Source of the DNA: Rehmannia glutinosa | Lineage: Eukaryota; Streptophyta; Magnoliopsida; Lamiales; Orobanchaceae | NCBI GenBank assembly: GCA_016081115.2 | Contig: CM071928.1 | Coordinates: 86,276,800-86,340,799 of the forward strand | Direction of reading: 5' to 3' | Length of the DNA stretch: 64,000 nt | Part shown: piece by piece, positions 47,001 to 56,134 of the stretch | Layout: each line of letters starts with the position of its first letter | How positions within the stretch are numbered: the first letter of the stretch is position 1 | The notes under the pieces: model-generated | Database searches by the model: none | What the model was told of the DNA's origin: nothing | What the model saw: only the letters and a program-made list of their open reading frames with translations | Made by a program: the position numbers and the translations under genes

Positions 47001-50000
47001 AGAACTGCTCAGTTTCAGCTTTGAATGGATGGCGCTTCGTGAAGCTCCCATCATGTTACTGTCTTCTGTACTTCATCATAGTGGAGAGCCAGCCATAACG
47101 TTCAATTGAATCATTTAAGATATTACATTAGTCAAAATCTTTTTTTTTTAAGCATATAAAATCTTCTTATACAAAATCTTTTAGTGTAAGTAACAAAGTC
47201 TGCAAAAGGCAAATAATATCTCTATTCTAAGATACAGAGTATTGAGTTGTTAGTATAAAATAATCAAAACCGTTTAAGAGGAAGAATGTAAGATATGGCT
47301 ACCTGAATATATATTAGGGATAATTTAAAAATTCCCGAGGTTTGAACTAATTACAAAAAAACCCATAGATGTTTCAAAATTATAAAAAAACCCTAAGTTT
47401 GATACTGTCTTAAATTTAAGGGGTAACTGTAATATTTTTATAAATGTCCCCTTGGAAATGTTTTTGCTTAGGAAGGGTGAAAATGTAAGACGGAATCAGA
47501 CCTGAAGAGAGTTTTTGCAATTTTCAAAACCTTTGGATCTTTTTGTAATTAGCCTGAACCTTAGGTTGTTTTTGTAATTGTCCCTATATATTATATAGAT
47601 GATAATCAAGCCTTTGCACAAAGTTTGATGAGTGTTTGGTGATTTATGTCAGTAATTGCTCGTTTCTGTTGAAACTTTACATTTGATTGAGCTTTTTCAT
47701 CTTCTCTTGCTAGTCTCTGCTTGATTTTTGAGTCAAATCCAGAACTTCAGTTATTTTGCCATTCTATCATTTTGCCATTATTAAGGGGGTCTCAGCCTTG
47801 CTTGGTATGCATCATTGAGCTGGATATCCGAAACTATTCAATGCAATCAACAGTTGGTTTGATAATTTGGCCCATTATTTGGAGAGGGGCCTGTCAGCCA
47901 ATTCATTTAGTGTGTATCCGGGCCTGAGTAAGAAGAAGAGGAAGAAGAAAAGGGTTGGTGTGTTGATGGCAGCCATAAGGCTTGAAGAAGAAGAAGCACA
48001 ATAACCGCAGATATTGGAAAATAAAGGAAACAAAGTGAAACTAAAATAATTAATAAGGGTATAACTGTAAAAATGTAATTCATACTACAATATATCTTAC
48101 AAATAACCCTTTTCCAATGGTTATATTACTCTAACTAAATAATCATATAGTTATTTTATCTCACATTTTATCTTTCACTCTATAATCCCACCAATCAATC
48201 CAAATGAGTTCTTAATATATCCTGTTCCACTTTTCTCACACGTCTGTAAATTTCTGTGCCATATTAGCTACTATCCCTGTTCTCTGTTGGATATTTGTAG
48301 TGAAAAAAGGACTTCAGTTTTCTTTTCAATTTGCAAGTGTTATACTCGACTGTGTTTTTCTTTAATTTCTGGCTGGCTGTAACTTTGGATCATATCCTGA
48401 TTTTGTCATGGCTCCTTTAACTATTAGTAGCAGTTTGTTATAAATCATATAAGACTCCGCTAAGGACCAAGTCATTGTTGGTTTTTACAGTTCTAATTGG
48501 TTTCAGGTCAATTTTGTCATGGAAATTCTGTCCAAACTTGTGAACAGGCAGGTATGTCAAGCAGAGCCCGAAGTGTGATTTTCCTATTAAATTTGCAGCC
48601 GTTTTATGACAATTAACCATATTGGCGGTGACTAAAATGTAAAAACACAACTCACCTTTGTGTTAATAATAATGGACCACAGGTATGGAGAATGCCAAAA
48701 CTATGGGTTGGCTTCTTGAAATGTATATCTCAAACGCAGCCACATTCCTTCCACGTATTGTTACAGGTAATTGCTAATATGTTTGCGCGTGCAAGTTTCC
48801 TTATCCTTCTGGATTTTTGTTTCAAAACTCTGTATTTCTTGCTTGCAGTTGCCTTCACCTCAGCTTGAAAGTGCTCTGAACAAATATCCAAGTCTTCGTG
48901 GTCCACTTACTGCTTTCGTGAATCAATCTAGTGTTAAAGCCTCTCTACCTAGGTACGCCAACTTGTATTTGGTCACCGTCAATTCCGATCAGTAGCAATT
49001 TGATTTATCCCCAGCCAGCTTTTAGTTAACTCTTCTTAGCCTTGTCAATTTTACCTGCATGATCCAGTGTTCTGGTTTTTTACACCTCTCTGAAGCCTGC
49101 AATATTATGATTGTTAAATGGGCTTGGGTAGAACTCATCCCCAAAAGCTAGCTCAAAGGGAGAGGGTGCCCAACCCACATTTATACATAATAACAGCCCA
49201 GCAAATAGGCGATGTGGGACAAACACAAACTCTAACAATGATGAACAGAGTTTAGTGTTTATTATAAAATAGTATCTAAAAAAGAACAAAGACTGATATG
49301 AGAAAATGTTAAAAGTGCCACTAAAATGCTACAAGGATTTTAATGCAATTGTTATTGTTTTCAGCATTTGTTTGAGTAAAAAATCAAACGAATCAAAAAG
49401 GGACAATTACAAAAAAAAACCCAGAGATTTGGGGTAATTACAAAAAAAAACTCAGAGAAGTTCAAACTTACAGAAACCCGTCTTACATCTTTACCACAAC
49501 GGTAGTTGAACTGACGAATTTGCTGAGGTCATCAAATATTTTATACTAGCGTCCCTTTTCTAAATATTACAAATAACCCAAACTTTTCGTCTGGCATTTT
49601 ATAATTATATCCCTTGATTTCTTTTGCATTGAGTCATGCCTTTCACCAACATGTCAACATATATCCATGTCTCTGATCTACCAGATCTTGTTAGAGTAAA
49701 GCATGATTAAACTTTTACATGAGAATATAAGGGTATAAATGTTTGGGTAAATTACAAAAACTACCATAGAGGTTTATTCTAATTTTAAAAAAAGCTCCAG
49801 ATATCTTTCAAAATTACAAATATCCCCTTAAGGTGTTACAACCACCCCTCTAGGTTTGTATTTACTCAACACATACGCTCTTGAGGGTGCAATTGTAATT
49901 TTGAACGGTAGTTGAGTTATTTTGTAATGAGACTGAACCTCAAGGTGTTTTTTGTAATTAACCGCAAATATTTTGTGGTGTTTTTCTTACCTGCAATAAG

Positions 50001-50175
50001 ATCATACGACTTCTAATCTGCTGGTCCCGTGAAGTTTATGAGTTTGTACCGTGGCAGGTCAACACTAGCGGTTCTTGGCCTTGCATCCGAAACAGACATG
50101 CAGCAACGGCATGTTACGTCATCTTTACATGTCTCAGATCCAACTTCTTCAATTCATGGTGCAACATCTACATGA
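22275..50175 (+). CDS. ESP4: Symplekin/Pta1-like mRNA 3'-end-processing scaffold (27 exons)
   Basis: Homologue of plant symplekin (ESP4 type), the scaffold that holds CPSF and CstF factors for pre-mRNA cleavage and polyadenylation in the nucleus. Exons: 22275-22479, 23559-23718, 24142-24234, 25607-25706, 25859-26030, 32459-32633, 33354-33482, 33580-34169, 34274-34909, 36838-36903, 38674-38778, 38850-39086, 40719-40766, 40924-41067, 42753-42917, 43013-43075, 44365-44475, 44579-44662, 44740-44787, 45305-45379, 45993-46087, 46475-46555, 46631-46702, 48507-48551, 48683-48766, 48849-48952, 50058-50175. All introns are GT-AG and phases match except after three one-base losses (exons 1, 8, 21). About 1,335 residues, normal for the family. 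Recognised from memory of the family, not from a search. Confidence 0.9.
26031..28640 (+). other. Symplekin intron 5, left part
   Basis: Ordinary AT-rich intron with an 18-T run (about 27,894-27,914). An exon-like segment lies at 27,985-28,074 (see findings). I see no other gene. Confidence 0.6.
28641..28944 (-). mobile_element. 5'-truncated RTE-type LINE in intron 5, 18-bp target duplication
   Basis: AACATTTGCCTTTGACTA occurs at 28,641-28,658 and again exactly at 28,927-28,944. The 268-bp insert between them begins (plus strand) CAACAACAACAACAAACTAAGCC followed by CCCACTACGTGGGGTCGGCTA. On the minus strand this is the widespread plant RTE LINE 3' end with a (TTG)n tail. The insert is on the minus strand and has lost its 5' part. 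Confidence 0.88.
28945..32458 (+). other. Symplekin intron 5, right part
   Basis: AT-rich intron. It contains a 27-bp direct repeat (30,482-30,508 and 30,566-30,592) and a TG/GGTGGT-rich microsatellite patch near 31,942-31,980. No coding region recognised. Confidence 0.6.
32459..34169 (+). CDS. ESP4: Symplekin exons 6-8: end of N-terminal domain and linker
   Basis: Exon 6 (SLAAIARKRPVYYKSVLTALLDF, FLGFLRCTHPVITE) follows a 6.4-kb intron. Exon 7 encodes the highly conserved RERLLKELRAMNAGDAADQVIRQMDK. Exon 8 (590 bases) has KKRSAPLDNEDQNNN, then MIAMIGALIAEGERGVESLEILISNIHADLLADIVITNM. A one-base loss near 33,796 puts the two halves of exon 8 in different frames (LT-? | VEQMIAMIG). Exon 8 closes with a Ser/Pro-rich stretch and a DSKRDPRR motif. 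Confidence 0.9.
34274..39086 (+). CDS. ESP4: Symplekin exons 9-12: disordered middle and second helical region
   Basis: Exon 9 (636 bases, largest) opens with DPRRLDPRR, repeating the Arg-rich motif at the end of exon 8. It is mostly low-complexity Ser/Pro/Asp sequence, then returns to conserved ELPVLPMYIELAEDHQRNARRMALERIF. Exon 10 (66 bases) encodes VIGMVQKRIVSDYKQQK, exon 11 GHELVLHILYHLHSLVIS, exon 12 FSRLLGEVPCIPDSVLGLLDDIC and QGLGAVWSLILGRPLCRQACLEIALK. All phases are 0. Confidence 0.92.
34910..36490 (+). other. Symplekin intron 9, left part
   Basis: About 1.6 kb of intron sequence. The reading frame runs on past the donor to about 35,155, but the splice site (CAG/GTCGGG) and the family sequence support ending the exon at 34,909. 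Nothing else recognised. Confidence 0.55.
36491..36684. mobile_element. Mutator-like MITE in intron 9, perfect 9-bp duplication
   Basis: CCCTTGGAG at 36,491-36,499 and 36,676-36,684 flank a 176-bp element whose two halves are inverted copies. It starts GGTGTAGCTCATGCTACCC, and the other strand of the right end starts GGTCTAGTTCATGCTACCC. The arms are about 65 bases. Long inverted arms with a 9-bp duplication point to the Mutator superfamily. Confidence 0.85.
36904..38673 (+). other. Symplekin intron 10
   Basis: About 1.8 kb, AT-rich. A short duplicated phrase CTCAATCATTTGAGT occurs at about 37,921-37,955. No transposon boundary or coding region recognised. Confidence 0.55.
39087..40718 (+). 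other. Symplekin intron 12
   Basis: Contains a short poly(T) micro-insertion at about 39,405-39,425 between copies of ATTAATAGTT. Otherwise unremarkable intron sequence. Confidence 0.55.
40719..45379 (+). CDS. ESP4: Symplekin exons 13-20: start of C-terminal domain
   Basis: Exon 13 (48 bases) CTTHPEDDVRAKAIRL; exon 14 VSNKLYTISYISEKIEQFATDKFLSAVD; exon 15 an acidic/Ser-rich spacer ending QAHSVMSLFFALCTK; exon 16 KPILLQLVFDNYARAPKAVKQ; exon 17 AVHRHIAVLMRALGSSYSELLLIISNPPHGSEDLL; exon 18 VLHLLCEGQTPPPDLVVTVKHLYETRLK; exon 19 (48 bases) DAAILIPIISAFSKDE; exon 20 VLPIFPRLVQLPLQKFQMALAHILQ. Exons 16-20 enter the Symplekin_C domain. All are phase 0 with consensus acceptors. Confidence 0.92.
41068..42752 (+). 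other. Symplekin intron 14 with possible LTR remnant
   Basis: A near-palindromic purine/pyrimidine hairpin lies at about 41,598-41,634 (TTTCTTTTCC / GGGAAAAGAAA). From about 41,640 to 42,500 the composition changes (more C) and includes phrases such as GGCGATGCGAATAAACCTTC, reminiscent of degenerate copia LTRs. No LTR ends are visible, so this is a weak suggestion. Confidence 0.3.
43678..43976. mobile_element. Mutator-like MITE in intron 16, GGGATAATTAC family
   Basis: Element 43,687-43,967 (281 bp) starts GGGATAATTACGAAAAAACCC and ends as an inverted copy (TTTTTGTAATTATCCC style). Flanks TTTATTTTT and TTTATTTTA match in 8 of 9 bases. Same family as 47,317-47,584, about 49,400-49,600, 49,745-49,963 and about 53,106-53,260. 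Confidence 0.8.
45993..50175 (+). CDS. ESP4: Symplekin exons 21-27: Symplekin_C domain and C-terminus
   Basis: Exon 21 GSAHTGPALTPAEVLVAIHDISPERDGLPLK ends one base short of phase (AAAAAG, six A expected). Exon 22 VTDVCSACFEQRTVFTQQVLAKALNQM; exon 23 VDRTPLPLLFMRTVIQAIDAFPTL; exon 24 VNFVMEILSKLVNRQ; exon 25 VWRMPKLWVGFLKCISQTQPHSFHVLLQ; exon 26 LPSPQLESALNKYPSLRGPLTAFVNQSS; exon 27 STLAVLGLASETDMQQRHVTSS...HGATST then TGA at 50,173-50,175. The conserved plant C-terminus is complete. Confidence 0.92.
47308..47593. mobile_element. Mutator-like MITE in intron 23, perfect 9-bp duplication
   Basis: TATATATTA at 47,308-47,316 and 47,585-47,593 flank a 268-bp element. It starts GGGATAATTTAAAAATTCCC and ends GTTTTTGTAATTGTCCC. 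The arms contain stacked TAATTACAAAAAAACCC-type repeats that are inverted between the halves. Confidence 0.85.
49400..49610. mobile_element. Partial MITE of the GGGATAATTAC family in intron 26
   Basis: Starts GGGACAATTACAAAAAAAAACCC at 49,400 with a second GGGTAATTACAAAAAAAAACTC unit, but no matching right arm was found before the next element. Probably truncated. Confidence 0.55.
49745..49963. mobile_element. MITE of the same family in intron 26, second copy
   Basis: Starts GGGTAAATTACAAAAACTACC and ends TTTTTTGTAATTAACC, with inverted inner units (TTTCAAAATTACAAATA / GTAATTTTGAACG). Flanks AAATGTTT and AAATATTT are a probable decayed duplication. Confidence 0.6.
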
Positions 50176-50600
50176 CAGAGAAGACAAAAATAGGAAGACC
50201 TATAAAAATTCAAATGCAAGCAAAATCGGAAATTTTCCTAATCTGGAACTCATATTGCACATGCGGCTGCTCAAGGGAACATTTTTATGCTGATTTTTCG
50301 GCTCACCCGAACATTGGTTCTGCAGACGGAGCCAATAGGCAGCTGGTTTCGTCAGAAGTTTTGGTACGAGGAATCGCAGTCGCCTACATTTGATGGTGGT
50401 GGTAGTTAGTTGTTTATTATTATTATTATTATCTTTTTTTTTAAAAAAATGTTTAGCTGGATTTTCTGTTTTCAGTTCTTTTAGTTGATGTTCTCCTCTA
50501 GGCTTCTCTATGTATTCAATAATCCCATTTGTTGTGTATGCTCTTGGGAGGGGTCTGTTTGGAGGCAGCAAAAGAAAGAAAAACATTTAATCTATATGCA
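50176..50600 (+). other. ESP4: Probable 3' UTR of the symplekin gene
   Basis: Follows the stop codon. It contains a TTA/ATT repeat (about 50,412-50,430) and an AATAAT-containing stretch near 50,518-50,523 that could act as the poly(A) near-upstream element. The true cleavage site cannot be placed from sequence. Confidence 0.4.
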
Positions 50601-51210
50601 TTCAAGTAAATTACTATATTTTGCTATGAAGCTGCATTGTAGTTCGAAATCCAAATAACTAATATAGAATGATCACTTAAAAGCTATAGAATGTTTGAAT
50701 GATATCGAAAAGTTGATGAAGATATTATAACTGCAGATGGGCCTGACTTTTGAAGGCCCAATTCCATGAGAGTAATGAAAAAGCTTAAAGCTTTGCTTTT
50801 TTTTTTTTTTGCTAATTGCTTCTGAGGTAGCGTGTTTCTTGGATAGCGTTTGAGTTTTCATCACTGTTCCAAAATTCTCGTTTAGCCCCAATTAGTCCCT
50901 AACTAGGTGGTTGGCTCTATTTGTCCGTCTAGGTGTTTTTTTTTTCCGATTAGGTCTTGCCTAGCCAGCCTGTGTCCCGTTTAAACTACCTAGTTTCCAC
51001 CTGGTGTTAGATCCCATTCTTCTACCCGGCTAGCCCGGCTAGTGCATAATGTTTTTTTAGAAAATTGGTTTTCTTTAGTGTCTTTGAGCCAAGATTGCGA
51101 CTAATTTTGTCAAGATCCTATGGAGAATGGACCCTCCATGAAATGTGACTTGTTTTTGCCATTTCTTTAGGTTTCCTATAATCTTAATTTTTAATTTTTT
51201 TGAAAAATAT
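50601..51210. other. Intergenic sequence downstream of the symplekin gene
   Basis: AT-rich with T-runs; a C/T-rich patch at 50,900-51,050 repeats TAGCCxGGCTAG-like words. No gene recognised. Confidence 0.5.
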
Positions 51211-51213
51211 ACA

Positions 51214-51466
51214 TGCACTCTTGGGTTATTTGACGATTTGTGGCATTTGCCACAATTTTTTTTGCAGAGTTGGGGTGATTTGGGAAAGTTTTAAATTTTT
51301 AGGTGGAGGTGCCACCAGTCTGAAAAAAAAGAAACATGGCAGGAGGCCATTGGGATTGACGCCTTCTTAGTAGGCGCCACTAAAAATTTAAGACTTTCCC
51401 AAATCACCCAAACTCTGCAATAATTTGTGGCAAATGCCACAAACAGTCTAATAACCCTACACTCTT
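51214..51466. mobile_element. Foldback MITE, Mutator-like
   Basis: Element 51,223-51,457 (235 bp) with inverted arms of about 80 bases. The left arm reads GGGTTATTTGACGATTTGTG and the other strand of the right arm GGGTTATTAGACTGTTTGTG. The shared core GATTTGGGAAAGT...TAAATTTTTAG is also inverted. Flanks TGCACTCTT and TACACTCTT match in 8 of 9 bases. Confidence 0.8.
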
Positions 51467-53105
51467 TGTTTGACATTGTTCTAAGGAAAAAAAAGCCCAA
51501 ACCTAGATTTTATCGATCATAGTATGATTGTCAAAGAATCAATCAGCTATTTGGTATTCACATTGATGATGTAAAACCCTAAGAAGAATCCGTATTCATG
51601 GACTTGGCCTTTCCAGCCTCCACACGATGCGTGTGGGCGCCCCAAGTCATTTTGGGACAGACTATCCATCACTGGTTTCACCTCTTCATTGTGAAGTCTA
51701 AGACTAGCAAAAAGCTCCCCAAACTTAATCGTATGATGAATCCACCAAACCAGCCTATCATCAAGATCATTCTCAACGCAATCCACTAATAACAGTTGCA
51801 ACGAAAGATACTTGCCTAATATCACGGGCCATTACAATGTGGCCTGGTAAATTGTCTTCATCAACCTCATTCGCTTTCAAAGAGATTTCCAATCAGCATG
51901 AGATTAACCAGCACGATAATATGATTCAAGAATAATAAGGCCAAAAAAAAAAAAAAAAAAAACATATTGGCCATAGTTTCTGGGACGTACAGCTTTTTTC
52001 TTTTTGTCACTTATTGCATATTCAATGATCTCCTTCAGTGGTTATCAAATTTAATTTGGCTTTGTTCTCTTTTGAGGATTGTTGTTTTATTGTGCCTTTC
52101 TGAGAACATGTGCTCTTTTATGTGTGAATGAAATTTTGCATTAGCAAACAATTTATTAAAGTGTGAATTTCGCCAAAAACTTCCATACTTTTGTTCTCTT
52201 GTTAGTGATATGTCAAATTCTAATTGTTTTATCGATAAAAATATCCCCAGAATTTGCAAGTAATACGTAAGTATACATCTCAAATAATGTATGTCAAATT
52301 CTAATGTTTTATCGGTAAGATATCCTCTACTTGAGAAATATATATTGCATTCTCTCTTTGGTCACCAAGAACTTCTTAAATATCCGGGAACTTCTCGCCT
52401 AAATCCACGAATGAATACGCGCTCAAGTCGGACAAAATCCCAAAATATAGAGAAAATATCGAGACGATAAATTGCAGTAAATAATATTTAAACCCGAGTA
52501 ATACGTATCGTAGCAGGATTCCGATAATTAGATAGAACACATCTCGATATTTAGGGAAGTAGATATTCTAGGCGTGACTTGCCCTATGACCGAGTTGTAG
52601 CATTTCAGGAACCCATCAGTTCGCTCTCCCCAGAGACCTGATCATATTTGTTATGTCAAATGGACTAGATTTACCAGTCTATCATTGCTATTGCCATATC
52701 AAACTCTGTCTGGAATTGAGAGTATTAACCACTCGAAAGACTATCCGATTCCTAAAAATTATAGATTTGATATGTTAATGTTTACATATGCCGCCGACCA
52801 AGTGATGAATGTTTCTTCTTTTCCGTCGTTGTTGCTTTCAAGCCACGATAACGTGCTAATATGATAACATTTTGGTAGCACAATCTTTGCACGAGTAATA
52901 TCTATGGAATTTTCAAATAAATAATCATCATGTCCATAGTTCTTGTAGATTGTGTTAACAAGATTTTAATTTTGACTTTGTGCTTATAGTGGTTGTCGGC
53001 TCATCATCAATACTCATTCTGCCTATCTACTAATGTATTTTGGTTGTGATGCTGACTTTTATGCAAAGCCCACTTGGAATAGCTTAAAAATGTTGTTTAA
53101 TTTAA
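51467..53105. other. Intergenic sequence, no gene recognised
   Basis: Contains an A20 run (about 51,943-51,962) and a direct repeat ATGTCAAATTCTAAT...TTTTATCG at 52,209 and 52,291. A stretch of more balanced composition (52,390-52,850) has no recognisable family. Confidence 0.5.
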
Positions 53106-53265
53106 GGGATAATTACAAAAACACACTTGGGCTAATTACAAAAGAATTCGAGAATTTTGAAATATTTTAACAATTCGATTGAGATTCTAAAATTTAAGTA
53201 TTAACTGTAATATTTCTATAAATATCACCAAAGGTCGCTTATGAAGGGGAAGATTGTAAGTTTTT
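53106..53265. mobile_element. Truncated MITE of the GGGATAATTAC family
   Basis: Starts GGGATAATTACAAAAACACAC and contains the family phrase TAACTGTAATATTTCTATAAATATCACC, also found in the intron copies. The right arm is not recognised. Confidence 0.5.
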
Positions 53266-55500
53266 ATTTAATGAAGCTACTCATCTTAGACGCTTTAGCT
53301 ACTTTTCATGATGTTTTTTTTTTCTTTTTCCGGGTAACTCAGCTTCCCTGACTATGCGCGTCACGAGGCAGCAGCAGCCGATCTCTCATTATTGCCACCA
53401 ATGTAAATTATGGGTTGTGCACGAAATGACCGTCTTTTTTGATGTGGTTAATGACGTCAACTAGATTCTCTGATCAAGTGAAAATATCAAAGTATATTTG
53501 ACCTCTCAATCGAAATATGTCGATCTACCCCTAATCGAACCCACTCAGTTGCTATTTTATTTATTGTCTTCTTTCTCTTTGACTCTTCTTTTGGATAGTT
53601 TCTCATTCTCTGATTGGTTGATTTTCCAATTAAATACACACAAAAACTGTCCGATTCTTGATAGTCAAACCACACCAACAATATGTGATTGTGTCAAACA
53701 CTCACTACTAAAAAGGCAATTATATAAATTTTTCAAACCACTTTGGCGTGGTATCTTTTTTCAGTTGCTTCAAACTTTTGCTTCAAAGCTAAGTACGTGC
53801 ATCAAAGTCTCAAATTTGCTTATCTTTTTTGTAAATTAAAGTTATTAAAATCCTCCACGTACGATGCACCGACGATATATCTTGAACTCCTTAAAGGTAT
53901 CTATGAGATTAGCGTGTTAAGAAGCTTTTTGTCGTAAGTTTTAGCCTTTTCCAGACTTTCACTATCTTTATTATCATGAAAAAGTGCTTGTCACCATGAG
54001 TGACTTAACAAATTGAGTTTGTGTTTTTGCAATATAGGAATTCCACTTGTTAACATGTTTGAACTCATCAGATGAATGTCTCGTGTATAAAATAATGTAA
54101 TTATTGTACACGTGACATTTCCGATGCATTGAAATCATTAGATAAAACACAAGAAGAAATAAGAGAGATAATGTCACTATTGTATACGTCACATTGTAAA
54201 CCGTTGTATTAGATAAAAGAATTTAAGTCACAGTATTAGATCTTTTTTTTTTGATAGAATTTGAGTCACCTATTAGATGTTAACTTGAATACGGATATGC
54301 ATATGGACTCTTTAAGGCTTTGGAGGGTTCTAGAATGATTCTAGGGTTACTGAATTTTTAGTACCTAATATGCACTTTGCTTGTCTGGTACCCGACGTTT
54401 GCGGTTAACCAAATTAGTATTCATACTTCACATATTTATGTAAATTGGTACATATTCACGTGAAAGGACGAAAATGAATGATACATACACAATTATGACA
54501 TCATCTTGTACACGTCGTCAATCTAATATGAATGAAATACAAAATGGATTAGAGAATGAAGTAGAAGATCCAAACTGGTGAATGACACATGTATAAAATA
54601 ATATCATTATTACATGTGGTATCTAACTGATGTATTAAAACATGGATTGACCAGATTTCCAATTCCACATTCTTATTCCATTGTCTTTCTTAAATGACAC
54701 ATGTACATAAAATGATCCATAATAATTGTACAAATATAATTCATCCAATATAATTAAACATCAAGTGAATTAAAAAAAGTGGAATATAATATCAATGTGT
54801 GCCAAAACAAAATAGGGTTCTTTAGACATTCCCAATTGGGGGTCACCTCTAAATGCATGTAAGAAAAACACACAAGCCATTGAATAGAGACAAGAATTGC
54901 CCAAAATTTTATCAAACTTTCTTCCCTACAACCCTCAAAGCAAACACATGGTGCCCTACAACAAAAATGGTCCCACTTTAAAGGGAATATATAGATTGGT
55001 TTTCCTCCCTTAGTGCAATTTTGCCAGTCCAAAATAAAATGGTCCACCTTTGTGACAAAAAAACTATATAGCAAATAGGGACCTTTTTTCTAGCCATTCA
55101 CCATTGGGAAAACCATACGGCTCTGCAACATATTTTGATGAATGCCACTCGATTGGCATCTTTGAATGGGGAATAAATAAAAGATTGACATTTTTTGAAT
55201 GGGTCATTATTAATTCAAATAATTATTTCTTCAATTTTTTTTTTTTTTTGGGTCTTATTTGACTCATGAGAGACTATTTACACTACTACTCCTACTAGTA
55301 ATAGTTAGGTCTTTGTGCACATGCTGGCTATGCAATAGCATGATCGAAAAAGATAGGGTTTATTTTCTTTTTTCTCCCACAAATTCTATGCCACAGCTAG
55401 TGCAATTATATATCATCAAGAATGACATGACTACGACTCTTTGTGGACCGTTTGATCCTCATCCACAATGAGTCGTACTCTGTATTCAGGGATGGAGCTA
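53266..55500. other. Intergenic sequence with a diverged repeat cluster
   Basis: Between about 54,060 and 54,745 the phrase (GACA)CATGTATAAAATAAT...ATTATTGTACACGT recurs about four times with strong divergence. A poly(T) micro-insertion lies at about 54,242-54,257. An open frame of 106 codons on the minus strand (54,754-55,074) matches nothing I recognise and is not called a gene. Confidence 0.45.
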
Positions 55501-55513
55501 AGAGGGGCTGATA

Positions 55514-55670
55514 GGGACAATAATTGGGTTATTTTGTAATATGTAGAAAAATTGGGATATAATCGTAAAATATAGACGACAATAGCAAATTCTATGTCGT
55601 TGAAGTAATGGCCAGGATATAAATATATGATGAAATCAAACCTCAAGAGGGTTTTTGTAATTTAAAATTT
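55514..55670. mobile_element. Possible fragment of the GGGACAATTA MITE family
   Basis: Contains GGGACAATAATTGGGTTATTTTGTAAT on the left and CAAACCTCAAGAGGGTTTTTGTAATTT on the right, in the style of the intron MITEs but rearranged. Low certainty. Confidence 0.35.
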
Positions 55671-55825
55671 CTTGAGAGTAGTGGTTGGAGGAAAAGGGGA
55701 TAAATTTCAAAGAAATTGCAAAAATACATGGTTCGAACCGTGGTTAACACCATTTCGGTGGCTTAAAATTATGTGTGGGGGCCACCTAGAGGTATAAAGG
55801 AGTTGAGTCGGTAGAATATAAAATG

Positions 55826-56134
55826 TTCAAGTTTGTTTGAAATTTTATCGAGATTTAAAAATTGTGTTTGAGTTTCGTTTGATTATTAATCGAATCGAGC
55901 TCCAACAAGCTTTAGTCGAGTCGAGCAAAAATCAAGTTCGAGTAGCTTGATATTTTTACATATATTTTATTATTATTTACTAATCGAATCGAGCTCGTTT
56001 AGCTTTACGCCTTATCGAACAAAAACAAATGTTCAAATTTGGTTCATTATGTTAACAAACCGAAGCACAAACGAGCTTTTAACGATTGTTCTCGAATCGA
56101 ATATCAAGTAATTTGGTTCGTTTTTCAGCCCTAG
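55826..56134. repeat. TCGAGCT-type dispersed repeat fragment
   Basis: Multiple TCGAATCGAGCTC, GAGTCGAGC and AACGAGCTTTT words. The right end, CGTTTTTCAGCCCTAG (CTAGGGCTGAAAAACG on the other strand), is typical of one end of plant hAT-like non-autonomous elements. The left end was not found. Confidence 0.45.

Noticed and set aside
54754..55074. 106-codon minus-strand open frame
   Set aside because: No recognisable domain, no family resemblance, AT-rich intergenic setting, no supporting splice or promoter signals.
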